Source: Lobosporangium transversale (taxonomy: Eukaryota; Mortierellomycota; Mortierellomycetes; Mortierellales; Mortierellaceae). From it: DNA of 64,000 nucleotides. A program made the position numbers and the translations under genes. Within the stretch, counting starts at the first letter, position 1; each line of letters begins with the position of its first letter. Positions 43,584 through 56,400 of this stretch are shown here, piece by piece. The stretch covers positions 455,001 to 519,000 of the forward strand of contig NW_019028992.1 of the NCBI RefSeq assembly GCF_002105155.1. The letters run 5' to 3'. The notes beneath the pieces were generated by a model. That model searched no databases. It had not been told where the DNA came from and saw nothing but the letters and a program-made list of their open reading frames with translations.

Positions 43584-43632
43584 ATTGTAGTTGTAGTTGT
43601 AGTTGTAGTTGTTACTGTTGTTGTTTGTGAAC
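43584..43632 (-). repeat. CAA/CTACAA repeat in the PMP3 5' UTR
   Basis: In the transcribed direction the leader reads CAACAACAAC and then several CTACAA units directly before the ATG. Such leaders are unstructured; a role in efficient translation is inference. Confidence 0.7.
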
Positions 43633-43702
43633 AAGTTTAAATATAATGAATGTGAATGAGTGAATGTTGAATGAAGAAAGGAAGAATGGAGACAGGAGGA
43701 CT

Positions 43703-43711
43703 CTTTTTATA
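43703..43711 (-). promoter_or_regulatory. Putative TATA box of PMP3
   Basis: TATAAAAAG on the minus strand, about 120 bp upstream of the PMP3 start codon, at a plausible distance for a highly expressed stress gene. Confidence 0.45.
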
Positions 43712-44949
43712 TGGTTTCCCTGGAGCTAAAAAAAAAAAAAAAAAAAAAAAAAAATGGTCTGAGCTGTAATTATGAACATGATTATATCATTCGTTTTGAG
43801 AGAATTTTAATTCAAAAAGACAAATATAAATGTAAGACGATCTACGCCCATAACCGTCATCCATCCTATTACGCTTATTACGGATGAATATCTTTTTTGG
43901 CTTACATGGTCAACCTCCCTTGTTGACAACGAACCCAAAAATAAAATAAGTAAACAGCAATCATTCCTGTGATTCCTTTCTTCCTATTTCAGGATCAAAA
44001 GATTAATTTCGGGTCTCTTGTGATTTGTGCTCTCTGTTGTCACCGTGTCATCATCATTTTTTCATATCATGGTTCATTACTCAATCATTATGGCAGGGGA
44101 TCTTCCGGATTTGCTCTGGAGCACATTTCCTTTTTGGTTTCACATGTTTATGACTTTACAACGTCTCTCCCTTGCAATGCAAAAATATTTTGAAGGAAGC
44201 ATCACTGGGATAGATCACAGAAATGGTGTTCTGGGTTTAGCCGGCAGGGACTTAAACATGTATTCGATTCATTCAAACGCAGGCACACTCTGAAGTCTAC
44301 TCTTCTTAGACAAACCATTTGTAAATGCAGGAACAGCCAAGAATGACCATTAAGTAAGATTAACAACAGCTTTAGGAAAGACATTGTCTTCCCATTCTAC
44401 CATTCTGCAACTGCTACTCCTGTTGTTGATTAAGACTATTTTGCAGCAGGCTCCGTATGGCATAAGAAACAAATGTTTGGCTGAAGCTGTAGGATATGAA
44501 GGTTTGGAAGCAATTTAAGAGATCTTTCCTACTTCCAATCCCAAGACATGTTAAATGAGCCTTTTTTCTTTGTCTCAACGACAACAAAAACAGCCAGTTA
44601 TAAATCTCTGCATTGACATTTTTGACTGTGGGAGTTGATTGATTCAAACAAAAATACCCATGTCTCTCGAGTGGGTTACACGCCGCAGTAGCCCTACATT
44701 ATGCACAATCTAAACAAGTCTATAGCCCCTTACAAATCATCGCATTAAGCATTGGGCCCCTATCCCATAATACAAAATGGCATAAAGTTGCAAACTAAAG
44801 CTTTTTTTCTTATTACGCTTGTTGTCATAATTCATGGCAGAGAATTTTTAGAAAGCGCACGGACCACGAAAATAACGTATCTTAGTGGCTTTTATCTTTC
44901 TTCATTTCAATCGGACGTGGAAAAAAAGTGTTTAGATTCGCTTGAAACA

Positions 44950-45451
44950 ATGTCTAAGAGATCCATGAATGAGAACGACCCGATTCAACTAGTCAAGGAC
45001 GAAGTCATTGTCTTGGAAGAGGATGTTGGAATAGAGACAGAAACACAACATCACAGATTTATGCGTGCAGCATTGGAACTGGTAAACAAAGATATTTCTT
45101 CTCGGAGCAAGTGAATTCATTTACTGAATTATAATCAAAAACAGGACCTCCCTTTGTCTAATATTAATACTTATCATTATATATGTTATATACATATATA
45201 TATTGATAGGCTGAAGAGGCACATTCTGTGAATGAAGTACCAGTGGGATGTGTTTTTATCTATAATCCAACCGGGAAGATTATTGGCAAAGGCAGGAATA
45301 GGACCAACGAGAGTCTGAATGTAAGAAAAACTTAATAGCTCTCTCGAATGGGAAACAGAAAAAAAAAAAAAAAAAAAAAAAAAAGAAGGAATGATATAGG
45401 GCAAATTGGTTAATTGTCTATTCCCTCCTTAAGTCTTGACTTAATCCTATA

Positions 45452-45487
<36 letters not shown>

Positions 45488-45697
45488 CGGACTTGAAGGG
45501 CACGCGTCATGCAGAATTCGAAGCAATCGATATGATCTTGGCACAGGACGGATATAAAGCACTAGCACAGGACCCTTCCAAGAACTTTTGGAGAGATGTG
45601 ACCCTATATGTGACCATTGAACCGTGTGTCATGTGTGCTAGTGCTCTTCGTCAACTTGGTAAATTATTACGTGCATTTTAGTATCATTTATTGAATG

Positions 45698-45734
<37 letters not shown>

Positions 45735-46231
45735 TGGTATTAATAAAGAAGCTATATTATTCTAATAATTGTGATAGGGATTGGTCAGGTCTATTTTGGT
45801 GCTGGTAATGATCGTTTTGGAGGCAATGGATCAGTGTTCCAGATTCATCAGGAGTAAGTCATGAATAACAGGAAGACAAGGCTGACAAGCATAAAAGAAA
45901 AAAAAATCCCCAGTGATTAGGACTATCTGATCATTAACCGGGATTTCCTACATATTTCATGTTTAATTACAGTTCCAACCTCCCGCATTCGAACTACCCC
46001 TCGGAAGGAGGTTATCTCCGGGCCCCAGCAATTCTAATCCTGCGTAGATTTTATGTTGGAGAAAATATGCATGGTAAGGAAAAAAAAATAATTTGCAAGG
46101 ATCTCTATTTTTCATTCAATCTTTTCCTAAAAGGATACTGATCATAAAAAACAAACTTTTTTTCTATGATTTGATTATTAGCGCCTGACCCCAAGAAGAA
46201 GAAGCACCGTATTGTCAAAAAGGATCTTTAA
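44950..46231 (+). CDS. TAD2: tRNA-specific adenosine-34 deaminase, catalytic subunit Tad2/ADAT2
   Basis: Six exons, 44950..45081, 45210..45320, 45499..45658, 45778..45853, 45973..46073 and 46182..46231, code for about 209 aa. It converts adenosine to inosine at the wobble position of several tRNAs as a dimer with Tad3. The cytidine-deaminase-fold active site is intact: HAE (H and catalytic E near residues 85-87, in GTRHAEFEAID) and PCVMC (near 122-126) supply the three zinc ligands. AEEAHSVNEVPVGCVFI and SGANDRFGG-like GAGNDRFGGNGS are also family features. The Lys-rich tail KKKKHRIVKKDL is suited to tRNA binding. The start at 44950 was chosen because upstream in-frame residues lack family character. 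Introns carry pure A and T tracts of 25-33 nt. The partner Tad3 is not in the window. Confidence 0.93.
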
Positions 46232-46651
46232 ATAATGGCTTTAAAAGCTGTATGGGTTTGCTGCTTGGGTGAGATTCGATATATATATATAAGCCTATAT
46301 CTGTACCCGTGGGAAGGGAAAAAAAAAATGTACAGCACAAAAGGATCAACATGGAACTGTGCCAAGGGCCGCAATTGAAACTATAAGAGCAACAGCAACC
46401 AAGGCTGCTGTACCCTCTCATCTTGCCTGGGTACTGTGTGACATTGCAGCAGTTGTGGTTCCCTAAAATAAGATCGCTCCTTTGAGAGCTGCTTTTTCTT
46501 TTTAATTTTAAAAAGACGCGCTTTTCTCAATTATTTGAGGATAAGAACATTTCCTTTCGCTTCTCTCCTACTCTTCGCTGTTCATTTCACTCATTCACCT
46601 TCTCATTTCGATTACATCCCTATTCACACAAAGCAAAAGAAAAGATAAAAC
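46232..46651. promoter_or_regulatory. TAD2 3' end and profilin promoter
   Basis: About 420 bp between co-directional genes. It has an AT-rich TATATATATATAA at about 46279-46292 and a CT-rich leader just before the profilin start. No gene is seen. Confidence 0.45.
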
Positions 46652-47878
46652 ATGGCTGAGACATGGCAAGCATACGTTGATTCTAATATGGTTGGCACTG
46701 GCAAGGTGACCAAGGGCGCTATTTTTGGTCTTGCAGGCAGTTTATGGGCACGTTCACCTACCTTGACTGTAAGAGGAATTCCTAATGACAATTGAATGGA
46801 ATGCAGAAACCATCCACGTGCTATTTTTTCCCCCTGAAAAAAAAACATTTCAAGCATATCGACTATCTACTGGCCCATTCTACGACAGTACCAAACAAAA
46901 TAAATTACTAACCATATCCTACCTACCTCTTTCTATCATTTAATCCTCTACTCCTCTACTCCTCTACTCCTCTACTCTACTCCTCTACTCCTCTTCGTCT
47001 CTATGGGATAAACATAGACCTCATTAGAAGAAGCCCGACAGCTAATTAAAGCTTTCGAAGATCCAAAAGATATCGCAGCAAATGGTCTATATTTGGAAGG
47101 TCGAAAGTATGTTCTCCTTCGGAGTGATAATAGTAGCATTTATGCTCGTGTTGTAAGTGAATACACATTTCAATATAAAAGACCCACCCACTCCCAGCTT
47201 ACATTAATAACGTTGTATGTACTATTAAGAGAGAGAGCCCAGTTTGACGCAAGGGCTCCCCAAAATGAATGTGATTGATCTATTTCTATCGTAAATACCA
47301 TGCCATGCTCTACCACGTTATTCTATGCTACACCACCAAAACGTCATCTCCTGCTAGTAACACTGCCACCCCCATCACCATAGTCACCAAGCAGTTCACT
47401 TCCACACATCATAACAGCATTAGTCTGCAAGGCGGAAAGTGATCCAAAAAAATAAAAATAAAAAATAAAAAACAAGAATAATAAGGTGGACAAGATGGGT
47501 AGTACCTCCAAGAAGAAGAGTAAAGAGTAAGCTAACAACCTTTTACATTCCTTCATTTCCTTCTTTATTGTACTTTATCTGTCTTGAAATAATAATCGAC
47601 CATCGCTCTTCTAGGCATCTTCAGGAGTTGTTTGTGTGAAAACTATTCAAGCGGTCTTGGTCGGATTTTATGATGGTGGCATGCAACCCGGCGATTGTAC
47701 TGTAGTCATGGAGGTATTAGCCGACTATCTTCGTCGAAATGGATACGTAGGTGTTTTTACAAAATAATATATCGAACAAAAGGCCATAACGACCAATGAT
47801 ACATATATGTTAACATGGATGAGATGACATTATTTAACAAAAAGCTCTTCTTTTCATGTTGGATATATTTAATAGTAA
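46652..47878 (+). CDS. Profilin
   Basis: Exons 46652..46768, 47018..47152 and 47615..47746, probably followed by a last exon at 47876 consisting of just the stop codon. The product is 128 aa: MAETWQAYVDSNMVGTGKV at the start, GLYLEGRKYVLLRSD in the middle, SGVVCVKTIQAVLVGFYDGG and a C-terminal ADYLRRNGY. Profilin binds actin monomers, poly-proline and PIP2 and promotes actin filament growth. Canonical profilins end in GY. Here the Tyr codon is followed by GTAGGT, a good donor, and an AATAG acceptor at 47871-47875 directly precedes TAA. Reading through instead would add VGVFTK and stop at 47765-47767. Intron 1 contains a CTCCTCTA tandem repeat. Confidence 0.92.
46944..46993. repeat. CTCCTCTA-type short tandem repeat in profilin intron 1
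   Basis: About six imperfect copies of TCCTCTACTCC, pyrimidine-rich, ahead of the 3' splice site. Confidence 0.8.
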
Positions 47879-48215
47879 AAAAAAAATCCATGGAGTCCTG
47901 ACAGACAAGTTCACAGGGACAGGAACTTGCATTGTTTATTTTCATATTCAGCATTCTCATCTTTTTTATTTCTTCATCTTACATCCTCTGCCCCCTCCGT
48001 TGCCCCAACATCCTCTCTTTTCTTCATTTTGCCTTCCTTTGATGTAGAGCATCAATGGACATTTGATATTACATACTTGTATTCAATAAAAATTCATTTC
48101 AAAGCTAACAAAATCCGGAATGTGGCTTGGATTGCCTTCGCCCAAAAAAATAATATAAAAAGATTTCCAGTATAGAAGAAACAAACAAAAAAGTAACGAT
48201 CTCCATTCGTTCGTG
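47879..48215. other. Profilin 3' flank and LAS1 promoter
   Basis: CT-rich and AT-rich non-coding DNA; nothing else is supported. Confidence 0.45.
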
Positions 48216-49591
48216 ATGCCTCCAAAATTACCAAAGCTTGTTCCATGGCATTCACCTACAGAATTCATTCAGGTTCATCAATGGTTCTATCCACCTTCTA
48301 CTGAAGATGGTACTCCTGATATCCAGGCACAAGAACGTGCCCTTCGACGAGTATGTTCCTATTTCTCTTCCTCCTTCTCCTCCTCCAATATTTGAACTTG
48401 GGCTATTGCACTGCTTCAGATAGATCTTTGTCTATAAAGACACACAAGTTAAATAACATGAATATATCCTATTTATCGATTTGACAATTATTATACAGGT
48501 GAGAGCATGGGAAGCACGCGGAAAACTGCCCCATGCAATCGATTCTACAGCTTCCTTTGTGGGCGTTGAAGTTCGTGATTGGACTCAAACCTGTTCCGAT
48601 CAGGATCTGCGGCTCTTATACTCCATGGTCTTTATTCGCTTTGTCAATGGCTATGTCGATGCATTCCAGTCTTCGAAGGCTGCGAAATCAATTGCTTATT
48701 TAGCTGTGGAAAAAGTGGGGATGCCCATTCACTTTGTTGAACTTCGACATACTGCCACCCATGATTATCTACCCAGTTTGGCTACTCTTCGGAATGCTAC
48801 TCAACAGGTTAGCTAGCTTTTGACTTTTACTATAAATATGTGTGTGTGTGTGTGTGTATGTGCGTGTATTGACAAACCTCATTTTTTTAATTTTCTTTCA
48901 TCAGGCATTGCAATGGATCAACGACAACTACTGGATTCCACAACTTGTATCCATCAGGATGGATGAAGTATTGCCGCCAGAAATGACCACGGCTATGACC
49001 GAAGATGTCCGTCTTATGATAGAGAGCTATAAAAACGAAAAGGAGCGCCAGATAGAAGGTAAAAAAAAAAAAAAAAAAAAAATCCAACCAATTCAAACTG
49101 AAGCGAAAAAGCATTTCGAAAAGGCTTGACACCACCTTTTTTTTTTATCCTTTTAGAAAATACACTACCCCAGCCAAAGTCTGAGGCTTTAATTCTTAAT
49201 CGACTTGTTCGGGACCTCATAAAACGCTGTCGATCAGGCGACGATCTATTAGATTGTCTCATCCCTATCCTATTAGAACCAGGGATGTTAGTCCCTAAGA
49301 GTAAGAAGGGCCGTTCTACTGCTCGAGACTTGACTTTGGATAATTTAGGCCGCATGGTCGATTTCTGTTGGATGCCCCTGATGAATAAATTATGTCTGGA
49401 TCTTCGGGAGATCTGTAGTATCAAGGATGGTGAACCCTTGTCCTTTTGGGTCACCCTCATGGACGCCATGTTGGAAAAGCTCATTCAGGCGAATCTTGCT
49501 GTGCAAGCGGCCGCATTGCCAACCGCTACTGCGCAACAGAAGACTGATGCTAAAACAGGGAGTTATCTTATTACTCTACGTATGTTTACTT

Positions 49592-49625
<34 letters not shown>

Positions 49626-50541
49626 TTGAACAAGTAGTGCTTAAATTCTAACTCTTGTTTACTCATTTTATCCACTATTTTATTTTTTATGTATTTACGC
49701 ATCAGTGGCATGGATGAAGCACCTCATAAAACTACACTACACACAATTAGGATCTACCCGTGGGAAATCTACAGCCTCATCGTTCATATCATCAATATCA
49801 TCAATATCATCGACATCTTCCACTCATGCATCTACTTCTACTCCTACTCCACGACTTTCCGTTGCTGCCATGGCTGCTCAGCTTGTTTCCGGCAACAACA
49901 CTGTAAATCAACCACCCATGTTTGAGAATGATGATATTATCAATATTGTCGAGGATTCATTACAGAGTATCCTCGTCCATGTTAGCCCCTTGATCCGCTC
50001 GTTACTCAACACTGTGATTGAATGCGACCCTGAAGTAAAAGAAAAAATCGGCCCTATCCTCAGACAGATTGATCAAAGAATTGTCTCTGCAGGATCATCG
50101 CCATCCACAGTATCCTCTCTATCTGTAGCATCAACAGCCACTACTTTTCCTATTCAAACAACAACAACGACATCTTCATCACTATCATCATCGCCACAAA
50201 CAACAACGTTACTAGATCCGATGTTGATGAAGGGAAAGTTGGAAGAAGAAGCCCAATTTTCAACTCCTCAGGGGGAAGATGTTGATATGACTCTACTCGA
50301 GAATGCTGCAGTATCTTCAGAAATGGACACACAACAGGTTTCAACAGAGGAGTGTAATAGCCATACTGATCAGCAATTAATGCAAGAGTCCGATAAACAA
50401 GTCGCAAATGAGCCCTGGACATTATTTGATGCTGAAACATGGCGGCCATGCCCCATAGGGTGTCTTGCTGGTGGTATTGTCCCAGATCTGTCGCTCCCTT
50501 GGGATTTAGATAGCCCACCCATCGCCCGCATCAGGATCTAA
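48216..50541 (+). CDS. LAS1: Las1, pre-rRNA ITS2 endoribonuclease
   Basis: Five phase-consistent exons, 48216..48350, 48499..48807, 48905..49058, 49157..49579 and 49706..50541, code for about 618 aa. Las1, with the kinase Grc3, cuts ITS2 of pre-rRNA during 60S ribosome maturation. The N-terminal Las1/HEPN domain starts with KLVPWHSPTEF. It contains WEARGKLPHAIDSTA, LYSMVFIRFVNG and the catalytic RHTATHDYLPS (the HEPN RxxxxH motif, near residue 130). The centre is a helical region (LDNLGRMVDFCWMPLMNKLC). The C-terminal third is Ser/Thr-rich, and the last residues contain WRPCPIGCLAGGIVP, resembling the C-terminal element that contacts Grc3. Grc3 is not in the window. The gene is convergent with eIF2 beta, about 320 bp between stops. 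Confidence 0.93.
48839..48869. repeat. (TG)n microsatellite in LAS1 intron 2
   Basis: About ten TG dinucleotides with a TATGTGCG interruption. Confidence 0.85.
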
Positions 50542-50862
50542 AATAAAATAAAAATAATAATAAAATTACATCCCTTTCCATAATTCCTTGTATCTATATT
50601 GAATGATCCGTGAACATATTTTTTTAAACTTTTTTTTTATTTATTTCGCATTGTTTGTAGTTCAAAAAGTTTTCTTTGCAACCACTTTGCAGATAAACTA
50701 AAAATTAAAAAATAAAAATTACAAAGATGATAATATAATTAATAAATAACAGAGAAAAAAAAAAAAAAAAACAATCATAGTATGCATTATGCAGTCAACT
50801 ATATCCAAAGGGCATTTTATGACTTACAATACCGATATTTTTTTTTTCCTTTTTTCTTTTTC
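50542..50862. other. Convergent 3' spacer between LAS1 and eIF2 beta
   Basis: Very AT-rich, with AATAAAAT-type polyadenylation-like motifs and A- and T-runs. No gene is seen. Confidence 0.55.
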
Positions 50863-51679
50863 TTAAGCACGTTGAGCAGCACGCTTGCCTGTCTGGGCCT
50901 GGAAACCAGACTTAATGGCCGAAACGGATCTTGTGGATCCACAGGCCTCACATTGCAAGAAGAACAAACGGTTTTCCTTGGTCAAGATCGTATCCGGGGA
51001 CTTGCAAGTCTTGCAGGTGACATACTCGACAATATAACGACGCAAGACAGCCTCAATTTGCTTTTGTTGGAAACGACCCTTGATCACCAAACGTTGCGAT
51101 CCATCAATGGATCCAGAAGTACCCAATTCTGCAAACAAGAATTGGATCACATGCTCAGGCTGACGATGCATCCTCTTACAGATATCTGCAACATTTGCAA
51201 ACACAGTCTTCTTGTTGCCATCACGCATGACTGAAGGTGGAACGATCGTGTAACGTTTCTTCTCCCCTGCCAACTCTGGATTGTTTTGACGCAAGATCTT
51301 GAAAACGCGTGAGAGCAATTCCGTGTAGGTGTAATCACGGTTCGTACCCACCCAACTCTCCTCTGCATCTGCACCACCGGCCTTACCAGCACCAGAGCGT
51401 CCTGCGGCACCTTCCTCATCCTCTGCTGCAAAAATGTCATCAGGGTCACGGGCTCCACCTTCCTCTCCTTCCTGATCCAGACCATCCTCAAAAGCAGAGA
51501 AATCAACCTTCTTTGCCTTTTTCTTCTTCTTCTTCATGTCACCGAAATCAAACGACTCTCCAACGTCGCCGGTAGCGCCTTCCTCACCGCCTTCAGCAGG
51601 AGCAGCAGCAGAAGCATCGTCCTGTGTAAGAGAGAAGGAAAGGAAAGGAGGAAAATAAATAAATGAATATGGTCGGTGC

Positions 51680-51712
<33 letters not shown>

Positions 51713-52334
51713 AGCCTTTTCTATTTTTTTCTTACCTCGACTTTGACTTTTTTCTTCTTCTTCTTCTTCTCACCAAACATTGCCATTGGGTCAATATCCG
51801 CATCATCTGGTAATAATAAACATAGTAATAAATAATAAGTATACAATGAGCCATCTTGTCAACAGAACATAACAAAATAAAGTAATACGGCGTAATATTT
51901 GGAATCGAATATAAAAAGTATATTCAAGTAAGAGAAGATATAGAAAGCAAGTAAATTACCTGCAGCGGGCGCGGCCTCCTGAGCAACTTCAGCACTCTCC
52001 TCAACAGGAGCTTCTTCTGTCTTTTTCGACTTTTTCTTCTTCTTCTTCAAAGAAGGGTCAAATTCGCTCAACTAAACATCGTTTTTTTTTTTTTTTTTTT
52101 ACAAATGGACAATAATAATAAAGTCAGATGAATGGATGAATAAATGAGTCGATCCCAAAAAAAAATAAATAAATAAAGTCATGCTCGAGTCTTAGAAAAA
52201 GGGAAAGTGTTGATCTTTATTTTTTCAAAGATCGATTTTTTTTTTTTTTCCTTTCTCTTTTTGCTGTGAATCCTTACATCAACCTCCTCCTCATTGATTT
52301 CCATGTTTTGAAGTTTTTCTTCGATTTCCGCCAT
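50863..52334 (-). CDS. SUI3: Translation initiation factor eIF2 subunit beta
   Basis: Four exons, 52334..52278, 52071..51960, 51806..51736 and 51621..50863, code for about 332 aa. The N-terminal half carries the three lysine blocks ([29 protein letters not shown]) that bind the catalytic subunit of eIF2B and eIF5. The C-terminal domain has the eIF2B/5 fold ([26 protein letters not shown]-like [33 protein letters not shown]). A zinc ribbon of the form CKTC...CEAC completes it. eIF2 delivers initiator Met-tRNA to the 40S subunit. Length and all features are normal. The gamma subunit gene lies about 6 kb away. Confidence 0.96.
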
Positions 52335-53415
52335 TGTATACAGCTGTAAGATGTATGTGTGAGTAAAAAAAAAAAAGAGAGAGAGAGCTTTTATTCAAAG
52401 AAGCTTTTTTTGTAGTGTCCCAGTTTACTCTTTCAAACAGCACACACATCTTTTACGTTCAGTGGCTTGTACAAAATCTTTGCCGCAGTTTCGTAATAAC
52501 CACAACTTCTTTAAAAAATGCCTAGAATCACAAAACAAAGACTATATATATGTATTTACCAGTGTCCGTTTACCTGAGATAGGAAATAAAAGGTCTTTCT
52601 TTTCCTTTTCCCAGACACTTGGATACCGAGAAAAAAAGGTAGTGCCGTTGGAGAGCATCTCACATGGATGGGTGCCGTGGAGACCGCAATGAAATACGGT
52701 GTATTCAGGTCCACTGTTCAAACATAATATCAAGATGTATTGAAAAAAGAGACACTGCATCCGCTAAATACTTCAGCTGGATTGCGGTAAAGAAATCATA
52801 TTTAAACCAAAGAGTATGTAAATAAAACGACTGCAATCCGTCATAAGACACAATTGTTTGTCCATGAGAAGTCTTGTTACATTTTGTATCGAAATCGAAA
52901 TTTTAAAAAACCGCTATGATTTAAGCATCAAAATATATTTGCTTGATCTCCTCTCGTAATCCACTCTACAAATGCACATAATCCTGAAGTCAGAGCACAG
53001 CGTCGAATCGTGCCCAGAGCAGCAAGCCAGGTGCTTCCAATATTTAGCACTTGCAATTCAGGCATTTATTGCGCTGCTCTGACAGCGCTACTTTTTTACA
53101 CTCGAAACAATATGTTAATTTATTAAGAGTCGAGAAGAATATAGAACCAAAAGAAAAAGATAAAAAAAAGACGATTCATCAATAAACAATACAAGTCTTC
53201 GAAAACAGACAGAGAGACGGAAAAGACAGATAAACAAACAGACAGATAGACAGATAGACAGGCAGACAGATGAAAAAAGAAAAAAAAATGTAAAATATAA
53301 AAACGCATAAAAAACTATACAAAAAGGACAACTGCCGGCTTATATAAATGAATAGTAATTAAAAAAAAACCCCCCAAATCATGATCTTCATCAAAATAGC
53401 ATCTGGGCAAGAACT
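52335..53415. other. Spacer between eIF2 beta and DEF1 with a GACAGATA microsatellite
   Basis: Contains the eIF2 beta promoter and DEF1 3' flank. An imperfect GACA/GATA repeat lies at about 53208-53272. An imperfect inverted repeat (GTCAGAGC near 52989 and GCTCTGAC near 53075) is present. No gene is seen. Confidence 0.5.
53208..53272. repeat. GACA/GATA imperfect microsatellite
   Basis: About 65 bp of mixed GACA, GATA and GACAGATA units downstream of DEF1. Confidence 0.85.
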
Positions 53416-56400
53416 CTAATTCTGACCCCAGAACTGTTGATTGTTGTTATTGTTGGTGCGGCCGGAGCCTTGGTGCTGTCCCTGATGCTGACCAGGATGA
53501 TAGCCTTGATGATGGTTGGGATACTGATAGTTGGAAAACATGTGCTGTTGGTAGTATGCCTGTTGAACAGGATTCATTGCTCCAACTCCTTGCTGACCTT
53601 GAAGAGAGGCTCCGCCTGTGGGCTGAGGTCCCGCATTGGCAGACTTGTCAGAACCTCCATAGTTTGCAGAGTTGGAACTTCCTTTGTTAGCTCCTGCGTT
53701 CGATGCGCCCGCGCCTCCTTGTTGCTGTCCAGCTAAAAAGCTCTGCATGCCAGGGTTTCCATATTTGCCATAATGATCATTACCAAGTCCACCCATACCA
53801 TGAAGTCCAGCTCCAGACATATCATCATAACCTGACTGAGAATATTGGTGGTGACCACCTTGGCCTGCACCAGTCGAACCATAATTGCCATAAGGAGAGT
53901 TGTTCACTGATCCAGGTTTGTTGGAATGCTGTTGTTGCTGGTACATTGGATATATGTTCTTGTTCATGAAAGGTTGACCATATCCTGACTGCTGATATGC
54001 ATTAGGGAACTGGCTGTGCATATAATAGTAGGGATAAAATGGCATGCCTCCCATGTTGGGATAAGCTTGCTGTTGTTGAAGTGTCTGCTGTGCCTGTGTG
54101 GAGGCTGTTGAGGCCGCTCCTGTAGTGCTGACAGCGGCAGATGGGTCGTGACTATACTTGTTGTCACGAGTCTGGTAGCTATTAGCAGCAGTAACAGGCA
54201 TTTGGCCATACCCCGTTGGATCATAGTACATTGCACGCTGCATGTCATTTCCATAAAGTGCACCATAGTCATTGGGAAGAGTGCCCATTGGGCCCATACC
54301 AAAAGTACCCAGCTGATTAGCTGTAGGCATGTATGATCCATAGGGTGAGCTCATAGCATCATGACCCATTCCGGGATGATGATGATGGGGTTGGCCGAGA
54401 TAAGTGTTGATAGGGTTAGAAGGGTCCTGACCAGCATATATGGTATTGGACCCAGCAACTGATTGACCGGCGGCAGCGGGTGTTGCACCTTGGTATCCTG
54501 ACGCACCAGGAGGGTTATTAGGCTGGCGGCCATATGCAGCGGGCTGTTGCTGTGCTGTCTGAGATGGCTGAGTGGGCTGAGCTGATTGAGCTTGCTGAGC
54601 AAACTGAGCTTGCTGAACAGGTTGTGCTGGCTGGGCTTGTGGAGTTTGTGGAGCTGGTTGAGCTTGTTGAGCCGGCTGTGTTTGTTGAGGAGGCTGCACA
54701 GAGCCATTGGCCTCGGCTGGTTGATCGGGTTGCGTCTCCACCTTGACCTCTGGTTTCGTTTCTGGCGCTACTTCTTTCGTTACTTCAGGCTCAGTCTCTG
54801 GTTCGGCTGCATCCGCATCCGCGTCTACCTCCGCATCATCGTTCAAGGAGAAGCTTCCAAACTTGAGGCTAACGCTCTGAAGAGCGGAAGATCCACCAGG
54901 CATTACTACAGGAGCATCCTGGTTCAAGCGACGCGGCTGCGACGCGGGTTTTTGCTTCAATCCTGGAGGAGGACCAACTGGTGCAATAACGGCAGCGGGC
55001 GGTGAGGCAGCGGGTGTTTTCACTGGCTCTGGTTCTGTTTCTGGTTCTGATTCCCGTACTGGCTCAGATTCAGGCTCAGGTTGAGGCTGGACTTCTACTT
55101 CTGGTTCATGTGCAGGCTCTTCAATATCAGTTTGAGGTGTGGGTTCTGTTGCTTCTGGTTCAATAGTTTTCTCTTCCTGCGCTTCTTCAACAACAGGAGC
55201 GGATTCTATTGTAGGCTCAACAGTCGGTTCGTTAACAGGCTCATCAGGCTTTTGTTCTTCAATAGGTGCAGATGTGGATTGAGATGTAGGTTCATGTGTA
55301 GGTTCATGTGCAGGTGCAGGTGCAGTAGCGGGTATACTCTTTGGTGCAGGCCTAATATTCCAAATTTGATGATTACCAGTTAATTATTGGTCTATTCGCA
55401 AATAAGTTATTTCATATGCCAATCAATATTGTTCTCAAATACATACTTGACAATGTTAGCCCATGACATTTTGCTTGCAGTTGGAGCGGTAGGAGCGTTG
55501 ACTTTACGAGTAGAAGTTGCGCCACTTGAGGCTGCGGGTGTGTCCCATGAATCTGTAGTTGCTGAGGATGATGATGGTTTGTCATATGAATCTGTAGTTG
55601 TGGTAGACGTGGCAGGTGCACTCCATGAATCTGTACTAGTGGTATTCCAGTCAGGAGCGTCTCCTGAGTTTACGAGGGCAGCAGAATTTACTGAAGCATC
55701 TTTTGAATCGTCATGAGTACCATTCAAACTCTTTGCTGTTTCATCTTTGGCAGGCACTGCAGGCTCTGTCATAGACGTATGAGACCTAGCAATATTGGCA
55801 TATGATAGCCCGTTGCTTGGAGTGGTATCCACTTTACCAACAGTCCTTGATCCGCCCAATGCTGGATATGCCTCCATTTCCTTAGCAGTACGTCCATCAC
55901 CATTTTGGGCACGAGATGAGCCACCTTTGTTTGATCCACCGCGACCTCCGCGGGATCCATCTAATTCCAATATAATGACACAATCAAGGAAATGCGGCGG
56001 AAGTAAGGTTAGATACCATTTAACATACATTGCCTACATTCTTACAATAATCATAGCTAAAAAGGATATTCAAAGCAGAAGCAAGCAAAAACAGAGAAAA
56101 AAAAAAAAAAAAGTACCAGTTCGACCACGCGATCCACGATCTGTGAATGCGCCGCGCTGGGCGGTAGAGCGGTTGTCGGTTGTGGCCTTTGTCTTAACAG
56201 CCTTCTTCTTGCCCTTAACCTCGCCCCATTGAGAGGCATGGCCTATATTTTGATACCATAAAAAACAATAAGGTTAATATTCCATCAACATAAAAATAGA
56301 CGTCCCAAGATTGATGACAAGCCAGAGGAAAATTTTCTTTGCGGAGGACATAAATGAAACAATGTCCAATAGGCTGTATGCAAATCCACTTTCTTTCCTA

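Larger units (their letters stand above)
43583..44949. other. Divergent spacer between PMP3 and TAD2
   Basis: The first 200 bp are the PMP3 promoter (TATA-like element, then an A-run at about 43730-43754). The remaining 1.1 kb has no recognisable gene. The last part is the TAD2 5' flank. Confidence 0.5.

Noticed and set aside
43969-44293. Plus-strand frames upstream of TAD2
   Set aside because: No recognisable protein features, and they do not splice in frame to TAD2.
50782-51234. 150-codon plus-strand frame
   Set aside because: Antisense of the conserved eIF2 beta C-terminal domain.
54534-55005. Leucine-rich plus-strand frames
   Set aside because: Antisense of the Gln/Ala/Pro-rich DEF1 sequence; the leucines come from complementary CAG-type codons.
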